From: Topomyia yanbarensis
Lineage: Eukaryota > Arthropoda > Insecta > Diptera > Culicidae
Length of the DNA stretch: 64,000 nt
Assembly (NCBI RefSeq): GCF_030247195.1
Contig: NC_080671.1
Location: 105,015,845-105,079,844, forward strand
Direction: 5' to 3'
Part shown: piece by piece, positions 1 through 9,938 of the stretch
Layout of the letters: the number at the start of each line of letters is the position of its first letter
How positions within the stretch are numbered: the stretch's first letter is position 1
Translations under genes and position numbers: made by a program
The notes under the pieces: generated by a model
What the model was told of the DNA's origin: nothing
The model's database searches: none
The model's input: only the letters and a program-made list of their open reading frames with translations

Positions 1-685
1 GCCACCCATGTTGAGACTGCCCCGGGGCTCGATGCTTGACCGAGAAGAAGTGCTCAGCCGTGATACATAATCCATTGAATCTCGCCGCTGCAGGAACAAA
101 TCAATGTCACCCATGAAACTGTCCTGATCTGATCTTATACCAGGGGTGGTTAGTGGAGAATCGACCGCCATTGGAGTTGCTGGTATGGGAACACTCTCTC
201 CTATTACTTCAGATTGCTTGGGAATTTGCGACTGCTCAAAACTAAGCTGGCTTTTCTCACTTTCTACTCGCTTCGGAACGAAAGCAATACTATTCACTAT
301 ACTGTCATGTATTGCATTCGTAGTGAGAGGTGCGGATAAATTCCTCAAATCGTACCCGTAAACGCAGCCTTTTAAATTTCCGACACAAAAGTATCCTCCA
401 CACTCGGACACCGCAAGAGATTCGAATGGATAGTTGGAATTAATTTGCCAAGTAATACTCTTCTTTCGTGTATCAAAAATGTTAATCACATTATCATACC
501 CGACGCTAAAGAGATTATCCGGACAGCTAGCGATCATGGCAATATCCCGACATGGAGCATTATGCGCATCCGGTTGATTAAAGGCGATCTTTTTAGCCTG
601 AGTATCGTACACCATAACCGAACCATTGTACGATGCAACCGAGAGTATGAAACGCCTTGTTGGATGGAAACGAGCTTTTGTGGTG
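1..685 (-). CDS. NEDD1: NEDD1-like copy A, exon 3 (open to window edge)
   Basis: Acceptor TTTACAG ends at 686. The frame TTKARFHPTRRFILSVASY onward stays open for all 228 codons to base 1. Contains the last WD40 strands and then a low-complexity stretch (SRLSTSSRSSIEPRGSLN) resembling the start of the disordered NEDD1 linker. Against copy B the linker here is longer: copy B lacks residues equivalent to FMGDIDLFL and nearby. Confidence 0.75.
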
Positions 686-1634
686 CTGTAAACGATGAAA
701 TAAAAAAAAATCGGTTAGCGGTCCTTTATGTTCAATTTGTAATTTGTAACTTTTCAATTTTATTGAGCAAAATAACCTATTAATACAGACTTTGAATCAC
801 ACCAATTGTAATATTATAATTTTATGTTAACATGATTGGCATTGGACCTTATGTACTTACTAGCAGGTTATCTAGCTTAAAAAGTCAGAAATTACACTCT
901 CAACAACATCACGGGCCCTATTCTCACAGTCACGTCATGTAATGACTAGAAGGATTTTTTTTTTCTAGTCACTGGGTGACGTGACTGTGAGAATAGGGCC
1001 CCACAATTAAACTGTTTTTATTCGGAAAACCCATCCGTCCCCATAAATCAAAACGGTGCGTTTCGACTTTGAATACAGCACAGTACTCACTTTTTATCAA
1101 AAGTCATCGTCGCCACACGGCTGCTGGTTTTCATTCCATACAGATTAACCGTCCCATTCTCGTAGACGGCTGCCAGAACGTCATCAGTGATGCTAAAGTC
1201 CATAAAAGTTACCCCGTTGGCAAGCCGATCCGGTTCCAGCCGTTTTGTATTGGTCGACTTTTTGTAGTTCATCAGCCTAATAAGCCCCGATGTAAAACCT
1301 ATCGCAATTTCTTCCCGATCCGTCTTTGGGCAGGCTACGCAATACAGACTATCCATTGTAATTTTTTTCACGTTCGCAATAGTAGCTGTTGAGTGAAGCA
1401 AGTTTTACAGATATTTTATGTAAAAGTGAGGTACAACTTACGTTTTCCTTCTACATCCTTTATCCTCATCATCTCGACGCCCCAGTTTTTATTGGTCCGG
1501 AGAAACAGCTTCTTGTCCGGAAAGAAATGGCAGTCGCTTCCATTGCTGTTCACATGAGCGCTGGTACACAACGGCTCCATAGCCGGGAACGTGTGCAGCT
1601 GAGTGTCCTTCGCGCAGGATATAATATCGTACAT
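1..1634 (-). CDS. NEDD1: NEDD1-like WD40 protein, copy A (partial, 3' end beyond window)
   Basis: Three exons (1442-1634, 1091-1385, 1-685) join in frame with GT/AG junctions to 391 codons without a stop and then leave the window. The product is a WD40 protein. From family knowledge NEDD1/Grip71 docks the gamma-tubulin ring complex at centrosomes and spindles; the WD40 part targets it and a C-terminal helical part, not visible here, binds gamma-tubulin. The match rests on the last visible blades (motifs FSVGYDNVINIFDTRKK, KGCVYGYDLRNL, IVNSIAFVPK), which align in order with the last NEDD1 repeats. A Ser/Pro-rich tail follows, as expected after the propeller. Copy B at 9746-12028 is a divergent paralogue in the opposite orientation. 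Another WD40 family cannot be fully excluded without a search. Confidence 0.72.
912..1002. mobile_element. Short palindromic MITE in NEDD1 copy A intron 2
   Basis: About 91 bp with near-perfect inverted arms starting GGGCCCTATTCTCACAGTCA and a T-rich loop. Lies within the 405-bp intron. Coding capacity is nil. Confidence 0.7.
1091..1385 (-). CDS. NEDD1: NEDD1-like copy A, exon 2
   Basis: Acceptor AACAG ends at 1386; donor GTGAGT starts at 1090. Same phases as copy B exon 2 (295 versus 289 nt). Encodes WD40 strands such as EEIAIGFTSGLIRLMNYKK and ENGTVNLYGMK. Followed by a 405-bp intron (686-1090) that contains a palindromic MITE. Confidence 0.8.
1442..1634 (-). CDS. NEDD1: NEDD1-like copy A, exon 1
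   Basis: ATG at 1634-1632 in a favourable context (CAAAATG). Encodes 64 codons plus one base and ends at a GTAAGT donor just below 1442. The start is supported by copy B, whose exon 1 starts and ends at the same codons. By direct count 48 of 64 residues match copy B. Shared block: NSNGSDCHFFP, KLFLRTNKN, GVEMMRI. Confidence 0.8.
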
Positions 1635-1969
1635 TTTGGCCTTATATTTTGTAGATAATGGTCAATAAAAGAACTTGGAACCCGTTTGGAATCCGATTTA
1701 ACTATGACAACGCGAAATTCGATTCACTGTTGTACCCGTTGTACCGGTTTTTTCTAATCCGTCAGTTTGTCTTTTTGCGCTTTTGGATGTTGTTCTGATC
1801 GATCTTTCTTTTTCTGACATTCTCAATAAGTGACATTTGTGAAGTTTTACAAATATTGGTCCAGGTGGCAAATTTATGTGCAAACAGAACCAGAAACAGA
1901 AAGGTGGAAACATTTAAATGCCACTCATAACAGAAAAGTTTTTCCCCAGGATGAAGCAATATCCACACT

Positions 1970-2270
1970 CAGAATTTTATTTATGCATCGATAGCATACT
2001 TTTCTATTTGCATCTCGTTTCTTCTGCTGTAAATTTTATGCAGTGGACATGTTCGGTCTATCCACTCATTGAATGCTTACTCAGTGCACACTGAAAAAAA
2101 AAATTCAAAGTTAGCATACTTTCTATTCCCGTCTCTTTTCTTCTGCTGTGATTTTTATGCATTTTCATGCATATACTTCTAGTATGCAATCAATGAGTGG
2201 ATAGACCGAATATGTCCAATGCATAAAGGCAGATAGACAAGTATGCTATCGATGCATAAATAAAATTCTG
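1970..2270. mobile_element. Foldback/MITE element with about 40-bp inverted ends
   Basis: The left end CAGAATTTTATTTATGCATC and the right end are inverted copies that continue into GATAGCATACTT. A second inner inverted pair (GTCTATCCACTCATTGA and its complement) is also present. No ORF of interest. It lies just upstream of NEDD1 copy A. Confidence 0.65.
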
Positions 2271-2968
2271 CGTGCAGAAACTTTTTGCTGGAAAGTACAC
2301 TGCAAATAATCCGCACATTGAACTCAAGTGTTCTACACTTGATTTTGCCGCATCTGTCCTCACACTTAGATCTCATGTGTTAAGACACTTATTAACATAT
2401 TTCTTTGAATCACGTTATTTTCAATAGAGGCCACACCATACAGTGCCAATCTGGGCAAGTTGTTGTGCTACTAAGAAGAAAACGCTTCAAAGTATTCAGA
2501 AAAAAAATTCTGAAGATGATTTTGAAGCGTCCTCCCTGGTTTAGCACAAATGAGTTGCACAGACTCGCAAACATGGAAACATTAGAAATTATGACGAACA
2601 GTATTATAAGCAACTTCCGACAAAACTCGTTGCAATCTTCAATTGCAATCTTCAACGATTAGCTCTGTTTATAGTTTATAAGTTAGTTTATAAGATTTGT
2701 TTAGCTCCTTATTCAGAAGACAAGTAGGTTTTAAACATCCTACTGAAAAAAATATACTTAACTGCGAAAGCATATTATAACTTAATAATAATTAACTGAA
2801 TTATGTAAACAATAGGGATGAATAGTCACCACTTGTGGCTGAACACCCAATATACTAAATTAGAAATGTAATGCAAACAAAACAATATAATCAAATAGAA
2901 AACAAAATATAAAAAAATGGATGATGAAACAAGGTTCAAAGTTCGTCAGGAATCTTCTTGTACTAAAT
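2271..2968. other. No gene seen
   Basis: AT-rich sequence after the foldback element. Two overlapping short ORFs occur on opposite strands near 2405-2662, but neither shows recognisable motifs, splice context or biased composition. Confidence 0.5.
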
Positions 2969-3385
2969 ATTAATTTTTAATTCTTTTGTTTACGAGGTGG
3001 TTTCTTGTTATTCTTTCTAAGCTCAGTTTTTCTTTGTTTCTCTTCCTTTACTTTCCTTTTTTCTTCGGTTTTCGCCTTGTGGTATTAAATTGTTCGGCTC
3101 AATGTTAAAACAGCAGGACTACGTCGCATGAATCGTGATGTTCCTGTTCGTGTGAGTGTTTCAGGCGATTCTAGGAATTCAGCAAGCACACTCTTATTAT
3201 CATTATTTAGCTGTGATATGTCTCTTAGATTTGTCAACATATAGCTCGTCGAATTCAACAAATTCGAACTACAAATGTTCTTCAACATGGATTTCAGAAG
3301 TCTCCTCTTTGGTCATATTATGGTCTTCAAGCATATGTTCCTCAATCGTTTGATTTTCGACATCCATTGGTTTGAACATTTTTAA
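2969..3385 (-). pseudogene. Broken coding remnant of unknown identity, Lys/Glu-rich C-terminus
   Basis: On the minus strand an open piece at about 3385-3280 (MFKPMDVENQTIEEHMLEDH) is followed, in another frame, by a 67-residue piece (3085-3288) with FLESPETLTRTGTSRFMRRS. After a further break comes a highly charged tail (KRKVKEEKQRKTELRKNN) ending in TAA near 2969. Three adjacent protein-like stretches on one strand in different frames suggest a decayed exon or a retrocopy. I do not recognise the family. It could also be the end of an unknown transposon ORF. Confidence 0.35.
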
Positions 3386-3759
3386 ATAATTTGACCAAAA
3401 AGAGAAGGCGACCTACCGTTACGAAATTTTTCACCTTTTCATTATTCTAACTCGATAAACAAATAAATAAATAAATACATGCAAAGTTTTCAACACAGAC
3501 ACTTAGACCCGATAGACTGGTGAAAAATAAATTTGAATGCAGTAACGCTGAAGGTATGGCGAGACATGAATTTTAAACTGAATAGAACATCCGCTAAAAC
3601 TGCTGCTGGGGACAGCAAGTTCTAGTTTTAAAATTTTCAGTTTTATATTGTAGAACTGTCAAAATTATGAATCTAGAACTGTCTAGTTTCATTAATACCG
3701 AGGGGTTAGTCAATGTGCGAGTGACTGGCCGCAAATTACTCGGACACTTTTTCTTCACA

Positions 3760-5895
3760 AAATTTCATGTAGTTAGTGGTCGTGTCGTTGGTTACTTGTT
3801 TGGAATATGTAACTAACAAGATTTCACAGGTAAAACGACAAGGCAGAATTGCTGCAGCTGTTTTTATCGATCTTTCAAATGCCTTCAACGCAGTGAAAGT
3901 TGACACACTGGAGCAAATCATGGGAAACGCTGGGCTGCCTCCCGAACTTATAAGCTGGTGCGTTACTTTTCACAACGACTTCAAGTTGGAAAACAGCAGG
4001 TGACAAGACATGTAACTCAGGGCCTACCCTAAGGTGACGTTCTCTCACCGACACTATTCAATATCTACACATCCATACTGCATGACATTGAAATCGAGGG
4101 AGTGTTATTAGTGCAATACGCAGACGACTTCGCAGTTATTATAGAAGGCAAAACGGTAGAAGAAATCAGCGCGCGTGGGAATAATTATATGCAGAAATTC
4201 GAAGAACGAGCCAGAACACTTAATTTCTCAATCAATCCGCAGAAGACAAAGTCAATCCTGTTCTTGAACAGTCAGAAGGTGCTTGATATCCGTGTTGATA
4301 ATATACCAATAGAGACTGTCAATGTTCATCGATATTTGGGAATACAGTTTGATAGAGCATTGAAATTTGGTGCCCATATTAGAGACTTAACTCGACGATT
4401 AGCCGATCGCCTCAATATGCTGAAAGTGATTAGTGGTACAAAATATGGCAGTCACCCACAGATTCTAGTATTAGCCTACAATGCGTTCTTCAGGAGTTTT
4501 GTGGACTATGGATCTAGCGTTTTTGGTTCCGCGAGCAAAAGCAATCTCAAAAGAATAGATGTAATCAATAATCAATGTCTCCGAAGAGTTACAGGCTGCA
4601 CAAAAACGACACCAAGAAACACGCTCCAAGCGATTGCTGCTCAACGCCCACTAAGCTTCAGACGATTGCAGATTGTGGGCAAACAAGCCGTTAGACATTA
4701 TTATTATAACACACCAGTCCGCCAGCAAATCGATCAGTATTCCCGAAATGATCAAAAACGATACACAATCCTAGAAACAACTGCTCAGCAATACAGCTCT
4801 ATCCTTAGACGCATGTCAACAGTTATAACCTCAGAATACCTATGGAAATGTCGTGATAGAAACGGAATTAGCCGTCGGACATTGGAAAAAAGAGAAACCA
4901 GCATAAGAGTATTAAAGCAATTAACCCTCTCTCTAATCAACGGTAAATATAGAGGACGTGCAATCATATATACGGATGTGTCCTGCGACCAAGTCTCTAT
5001 TTGTGGAATTGGTATATACCATGAAGCCAGAAACATCAGGATGAGCCTGAAGCTGGAGTTCAATGTATGCATTATGTCCGCCGAGATTGAAGCCATATAC
5101 ACTTCAATATCTTAGCCGTAACAATATTTCAAACGCAGTGATTATGACTGATTCCAAATCTGGATGCGAATACATAAAAAGTTTCATCGGAAAAAGGGAG
5201 AAGGATGAAGTAGTAAATAAAATTCTGCAATTAGGAAGCGAATTAAATACCTCCATACAATGGATACCTGGACATGTCACAGTGGCAGGCAACGACGTGG
5301 CTGATCAGCTGGCGAGGGCTGCAATGAACCAAACAAACATCTGCAGCAACAAAATACTGTTCCACGATGCAATTGAACTATTTCAAATCGCTCAGCGAAG
5401 AAGCAGCTCAACAATGGTATGTGGAATATTCGGCAGAGCTTGGAAAGGGTAGGAAGTTCTTCCAAATAGAAAACACAATACCTCGATACCCCTGGTATCA
5501 CAACTTATCACTCAACAACAGAGAAGTACGCACGCTAAATCGATTACTCTCAGGACATGACTACTCACGATACTAGCTACACAAAATGCATATCAGCGAG
5601 GATTGTATCTGCGAAACCTGTGGCACGATAGAAAATGCGGAACACCTGTTATTCTTCTGCACGAAGTACACCCAAGCACGACAAAGATACAACATGAATA
5701 GTTATACAAGCATGTATCAAATATTACAAACAAAAAACACCGAATTGCTGAAAAATGTTGTAAAATTTCTAGAAGCAACAGAAAAACAAAATCTAAACAT
5801 TCTAAGCATTCTCAGCATCACCAATCACGCACTGAAGAAAAGTCTAATGTGGTTTTTGTTTGAGGTGAAACTGAGTCAGTTCCTAAGTTCCTAAT
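3760..5895 (+). mobile_element. Degenerate I-clade-like non-LTR retrotransposon (RT, RNase H, C-terminal zinc motif)
   Basis: Pieces of one pol ORF lie in order. RT motif A is FIDLSNAFNAV (about 3868). An RT QGLP-x-GD motif carries an in-frame TAA at about 4030. The RT active site YADD is at about 4120. RNase H follows with TDVS (about 4975), MTDSKS (about 5145) and WIPGH...GNDVADQLA (about 5260-5315). A Cys/His cluster CICETCG...HLLFFC ends it near 5590-5665. The frame shifts at least near 4000, 5100 and 5390, and a TAG interrupts it near 5574, so it is dead. The 5' half (Gag, endonuclease) is missing. The RNase H domain plus YADD and the zinc motif favour the I group over Jockey. Its 3' end merges with the foldback repeat that starts near 5870. 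Confidence 0.75.
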
Positions 5896-6260
5896 CCCAA
5901 CTGCTGTCAAAATGTATGAACTGACAGCGGTTGGGGTTAGAACCTGACTCAGTTTCAGGTTCAATCGTAATCGCCATAAAACCCAATTAAACTCATTCCG
6001 GAACCGGTTCGGATTTCTGAATGAAGTCATTATGGATTCCAAATCAAATGCAACAACCGATTCCGACTCAGAATCGGTTGTTGCATTTGATTTGGAATCC
6101 ATACTGACTCCATTCAGGATTCCGAATGGTTTGACCGGGAAAGACTATAAACATTTCTCGCTGGTAATATAGCAACACTGCTGTGCCAATCCTGACATTC
6201 AGTGGAGCATAAGCATAAGCTGAATTAAAAAGAAGAAGAAGAAGGATATGCCGATTTTTA
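5871..6260. repeat. Foldback repeat, tandem copy 1 (unit about 356 bp)
   Basis: This unit (5905-6260) repeats at 6261 with only a few substitutions. Its core is a perfect hairpin at 6032-6102: two 32-bp arms around a 7-bp loop, inside longer imperfect inverted arms. It ends with GCATAAGCATAAGCTG followed by an AAGAAG run. Short minus-strand ORFs here arise from the palindrome and are not genes. Confidence 0.75.
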
Positions 6261-7929
6261 TGTCAAAATGTATGAACTGACAGCGGTTGGGGTTAGAACC
6301 TGACTCAGTTTCAGGTTCAATCGTAATTGCCATAAAACCCAATTAAACTCATTCCGGAACCGGTTCGGATTTCTGAATGAAGTCATTATGGATTCCAAAT
6401 CAAATGCAACAACCGATTCCGACTCAGAATCGGTTGTTGCATTTGATTTGGAATCCATACTGACTCCATTCAGGATTCCGAATGGTTTGACCGGGAAAGA
6501 CTATAAACATTTCTCGCTGGTAATATAGCAACACTGCTGTGCCAATCCTGACATTCAGCGGAGCATAATTCACTGAGCAAAAAGCATCTGAGAATTTCAT
6601 AAGTCTCGGCATATGAACCAGCCTTCTGACGGTTCCATTGAACGCTTTAGAATGTCATAGGCAGGCTTATGAATTCATTTATCTTTAATTATGCACTCCA
6701 TAGACGTACAAATAATGTATTTCATAAAACAGTCCTATGACTTCGCTCCAATATATGCCTTTAAGAATTTCATAAGTTTTTCTCCTGAAACCCATATGAG
6801 ATCTGTTATTGATTCTATAAAATTGTATTTTGTTTTTCTTAAACGTCACTTTTGTGAAAAGTTCATAATTGTTTCTTATGAATTCAGTACTGGCCTGGAC
6901 GGCCCACCAGGAGTTAATAGTTTCAGCACTTTTTGATTACCGCTGTTTGAAACAAAAGAATAAATTACTGTGAGCATAAAATCTGTTTACATGGTTATGA
7001 TTTTTACAGAAGATATCCGATTATTTGAAATTAAATAAGTTGTGCATATAATTAGTGCCTGACGCGTATTTTATAATTATCAAAATCATTTGAGAAGTAA
7101 CAACCATTATCATTCAGTTGTCAAGTTCAGTTTCCCAGTTGTCTAAGCCCAGTTTCTCAAGAAATATTGACGAAGCGTTGCTCATTATGTTCAAATTTTA
7201 ATATTTAATGAGCGTTTTCTCTTCAATCTTCTGAAGGGATCTATACTTGGCGGTTAATTTGTCCCGAATTGAGTTCTGAGGAATGACGTTCATGTTTGAC
7301 AATTCTCAGTGATTTGTTTACTTTGTCAGTTGCGTGAGCTGGAGTGCAACGGGTGCCCATTTGTTACATTCAAACTCACGTAACTCCCATGTAAACAAAA
7401 CACCGAGGATTGTTAAACGAAGTTCATCCGGCTCATTTTGTATGGTTATGTCGGTTGGTGTAAAACCTAATATCCTCTCAAGGTTGATTTTTACTGTTGA
7501 TTTTTTGTCTACTAAAAATGGTCAAGAAATGTCAGCCATGTTCTTTTTTTATATAAATGCACAATAATATTCATAAATAAAAAACTTATGGCATTCATTC
7601 GAACATTGTAATGAATTTCATAAGACTGTTCTATGGAAATCGTTATTTCTACTATGTTTTCTACTTATAAATGTCAGCAATTTTCATAAATGGGCACCTA
7701 TGGCGTTCATTCGGACATTTTCATAAATTTCATAAGACTGTCTTATGAAAATAATTAGAGATGGATTTGGAAAATTTCCCCTCCAAATCATAAGACACAT
7801 TTATAAAACCCATTTAAAATCCTTATGTCTGAAAGTCATAAGACGTTTTTATGGGAATTCAATGTAAATTTTGCTCGGTGAAGCATAAGCTGAATTAAAA
7901 AGAAGAAGAAGAAGGATATGCCGATTTTT
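6261..7929. repeat. Foldback repeat, tandem copy 2, interrupted by a 1.3-kb element
   Basis: Nearly identical to copy 1 at an offset of 356 bp, including the hairpin (6388-6458). After GAGCATAA at 6568 the unit is interrupted. It resumes at 7883 with GCATAAGCTGAATTAAAAAG and the same AAGAAG tail. The duplication therefore looks young. Confidence 0.75.
6569..7882. mobile_element. Non-autonomous DNA transposon, 1314 bp, with 14-bp inverted ends
   Basis: Ends are TTCACTGAGCAAAA and the complement of TTCACCGAGCAAAA, flanked on both sides by GCATAA. Inside, the motif TTTCATAAGACTGT and its inverse recur many times (about 6592, 7613, 7727, 7826), as in subterminal transposase-binding repeats. No transposase ORF. 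The superfamily is not assigned; a 6-bp target duplication is unusual. Confidence 0.65.
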
Positions 7930-7936
7930 ATTCAAT

Positions 7937-8769
7937 AGGGGCCCTTACACGCGCAATAAAAGTATCATTACTAAGTAGTGTCATTACAAAGAGAATAGGG
8001 AAAGAGACGAATAGAGTGAAGCCACAAATACCTTATTAAGCAGACCAATCGTGCAATGTAAATAAACATTACTCATGCCTGAGTTGGAGGAGATAAGTAT
8101 TGTACATCTATTAAAAAAGAAATTTCAATTTTCGTCAGAATTTGGTTCAATCGTGATTGTGAGGTGCATTCTAGAGTATACACTCAAAAAAAGTAAACGT
8201 TATGCCTATTGATTTTACACATAGATTTTTGCAATTAACGGAGGCATATAGACACTATTTGCAGGCACATAAACCTAATGTGTGTATTTACAAGAAATAT
8301 TAATCTTACATTCACATTTCATAACTTTTAGGCACATAAAACCCCATTCTATAATAATATGCACATATAACTTATGTGTGTACATACATAGTTTATACAG
8401 TTGACACATAGAAGGTATGTGTGCGCGTGATAACAATAGCATTTCTTCTTCATATGAATTTTAAGCGGTTTGAAGCAAATAGAATTAACGTTTGGATTTT
8501 TTTCAGTGTATGTATGAGTAAAAACAAGCTTTAGAATTATTTCATCTCTTTGTTTCGAAATGCGCATCGTTTGATAAACAAATCCAACGATCGACATACG
8601 GTTTGTTTTCAAAAGGAGTCATGTAAAGTGCTGCCTGTGGAAGCGGTTGCCAAAATTCTAGTGTTGAAATCATCATAAAGGGAGTGTTGCCGTTTTGACT
8701 GATTTTCACTCTTCGTCTCTTTCACTATTCTCTTTGTGTCATTACTAGAATAGTATAGGGCCCCTTACA
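7937..8769. mobile_element. MITE with CCCTTACACG ends, split by a 748-bp MULE-like element
   Basis: The outer MITE shows GGGGCCCTTACACGCGCAAT at the left and GGGCCCCTTACACGC at the right (about 8757-8770). It is interrupted at 7988-8735 by an element with about 25-bp inverted ends beginning AAAGAGAATAGGGAAAGAGA. The 10-bp GTGTCATTAC is duplicated on both sides (7978-7987, 8736-8745). Target duplications of 9-10 bp are typical of Mutator-like elements. No transposase is visible. Confidence 0.6.
8178..8511. mobile_element. MITE with TACACTcAAAAAAA-type inverted ends
   Basis: The left end TACACTCAAAAAAAGTAAAC and a right end complementary to TACACTGAAAAAAATCCAAA both continue into CGTTA. About 334 bp and AT-rich, containing several inverted CACATA-type motifs. 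Flanking TA suggests Tc1/mariner-type mobilisation. It is nested inside the MULE-like element. Confidence 0.55.
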
Positions 8770-9365
8770 CGCAATGAGGTTGATACAAAGGTGTGGCAAT
8801 GCTATTGCTCTCTCGCTCGATCTCTGTAAAGCACGTGGACAGCAGATGTATAGCGGCCCTTACACGTTCAATATTTTTGTCAATACCAGTATTGACGATA
8901 TTGTTACAATATTTCAGTCCCGTTTGAAATCCACATCGTCAATAATTTTTTTTCCATTACACGTACAATACTTTTGTCAATACTCTCTAGTATTGACAAA
9001 AATATTGAACGTGTAAGGGCCGCTTATGGAAAATATCTCGACAAACATATGATTACGACCTAAAAGCCAAATGTCAAAATCCACTTTGAATGGAAATTCC
9101 GGACAAACCGTTACACGCCAATCACAGATGTTGATAATAAACGAAAGAGAAAAGTTTTCTCTTTCATAAACTGTTGTGAACTGTGTTTGACTAGTAACGG
9201 TTTGTCTAGAATTTCCATTCAAAGTGGATTTTGACAGTTGGCTTTTAGGCCCTAATCATATGTTTGTCGAGATATATGGAGTTGAACTTTATTACGTAAT
9301 ACAGTTACAGAAATTGACCGAGAGAGCAATACAGCATTGCCACACCTTAGTATCCAGTACATTGC
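8757..9365. mobile_element. Nested MITE cluster (three foldback units)
   Basis: An outer pair (AAGGTGTGGCAATGCTATTG near 8790 and its inverse near 9325) encloses two others. The first spans 8855-9026, with ends AGCGGCCCTTACACGTTCAA and long inverted arms containing TATTTTTGTCAATAC. The second spans 9031-9277, with ends ATATCTCGACAAACATATGA, and is related to a repeat at about 28,888-29,100. No coding potential. Confidence 0.6.
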
Positions 9366-9602
9366 CTTACACGAGGCGCTAGTAATGTCATTACTGAGCA
9401 GTAATGACACTTAATGATCGTGTAGGGTGAGTAATGACGGAATTCCCATACAATTCTAGTAATGACACTACTTAGTAATAACACTTTTATTGCTCGTGTA
9501 AGGGGCCCTTATGGGAATTCCGTCATTACTCACCTTACACGATCATTAAAAGTGACATTACTGCTCAGTAATGACATTACTAACGCCTCGTGTACGGGCC
9601 CC
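9365..9602. mobile_element. MITE with CCTTACACGAGGCG inverted ends
   Basis: The two halves are inverted copies (CTTACACGAGGCGCTAGTAA at the left and its complement at the right), with GTAATGAC motifs repeated inside. It belongs to the same family as the fragment at 7937. It ends about 145 bp before the NEDD1 copy B start codon. Confidence 0.6.
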
Positions 9603-9745
9603 TAATCGTTTTTTCATAATCCACCAGATCCACGATCGTATTTTAGTTTGATCAGAGCTTTTTCAGAAGAAAGTATACATTCAGTATAAAACGGTTTCGG
9701 TTAAATTTTCTCTAGTGGCTTCTAACTACGAAATACAAGACCACG

Positions 9746-9938
9746 ATGTACGAGATCGTATCATGCGCGGAAAACACTCGACTGCATACGTTTCCTGCTC
9801 TGGAACGGTTGTGCACCATCGCTCACCCGAACAGCAATGGTAGCGACTGCCATTTCTTTCCAGCCATGAAGCTGTTTCTCCGGACTAATAAAAACTTTGG
9901 TGTCGAGATGATGAGGATCGACGAAGTCGATGGAAGAC
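9746..9938 (+). CDS. NEDD1: NEDD1-like copy B, exon 1
   Basis: Starts at ATG 9746 (MYEIVSCAENTRLHTFPALE). Ends with a split codon before the donor GTGAGT at 9939. Length (193 nt) and ending phase equal those of copy A exon 1, which supports both start choices. Confidence 0.82.

Noticed and set aside
5818..6458. Two nearly identical minus-strand ORFs (94 and 66 codons)
   Set aside because: They read through the hairpin-forming foldback repeat and its tandem copy. The repetition is of DNA, not of a gene.
9681..9691. TATA box or initiator for NEDD1 copy B
   Set aside because: TATAAAA and TCAGT are adjacent in the wrong order and spacing for a core promoter, and AT-rich chance matches are common here.
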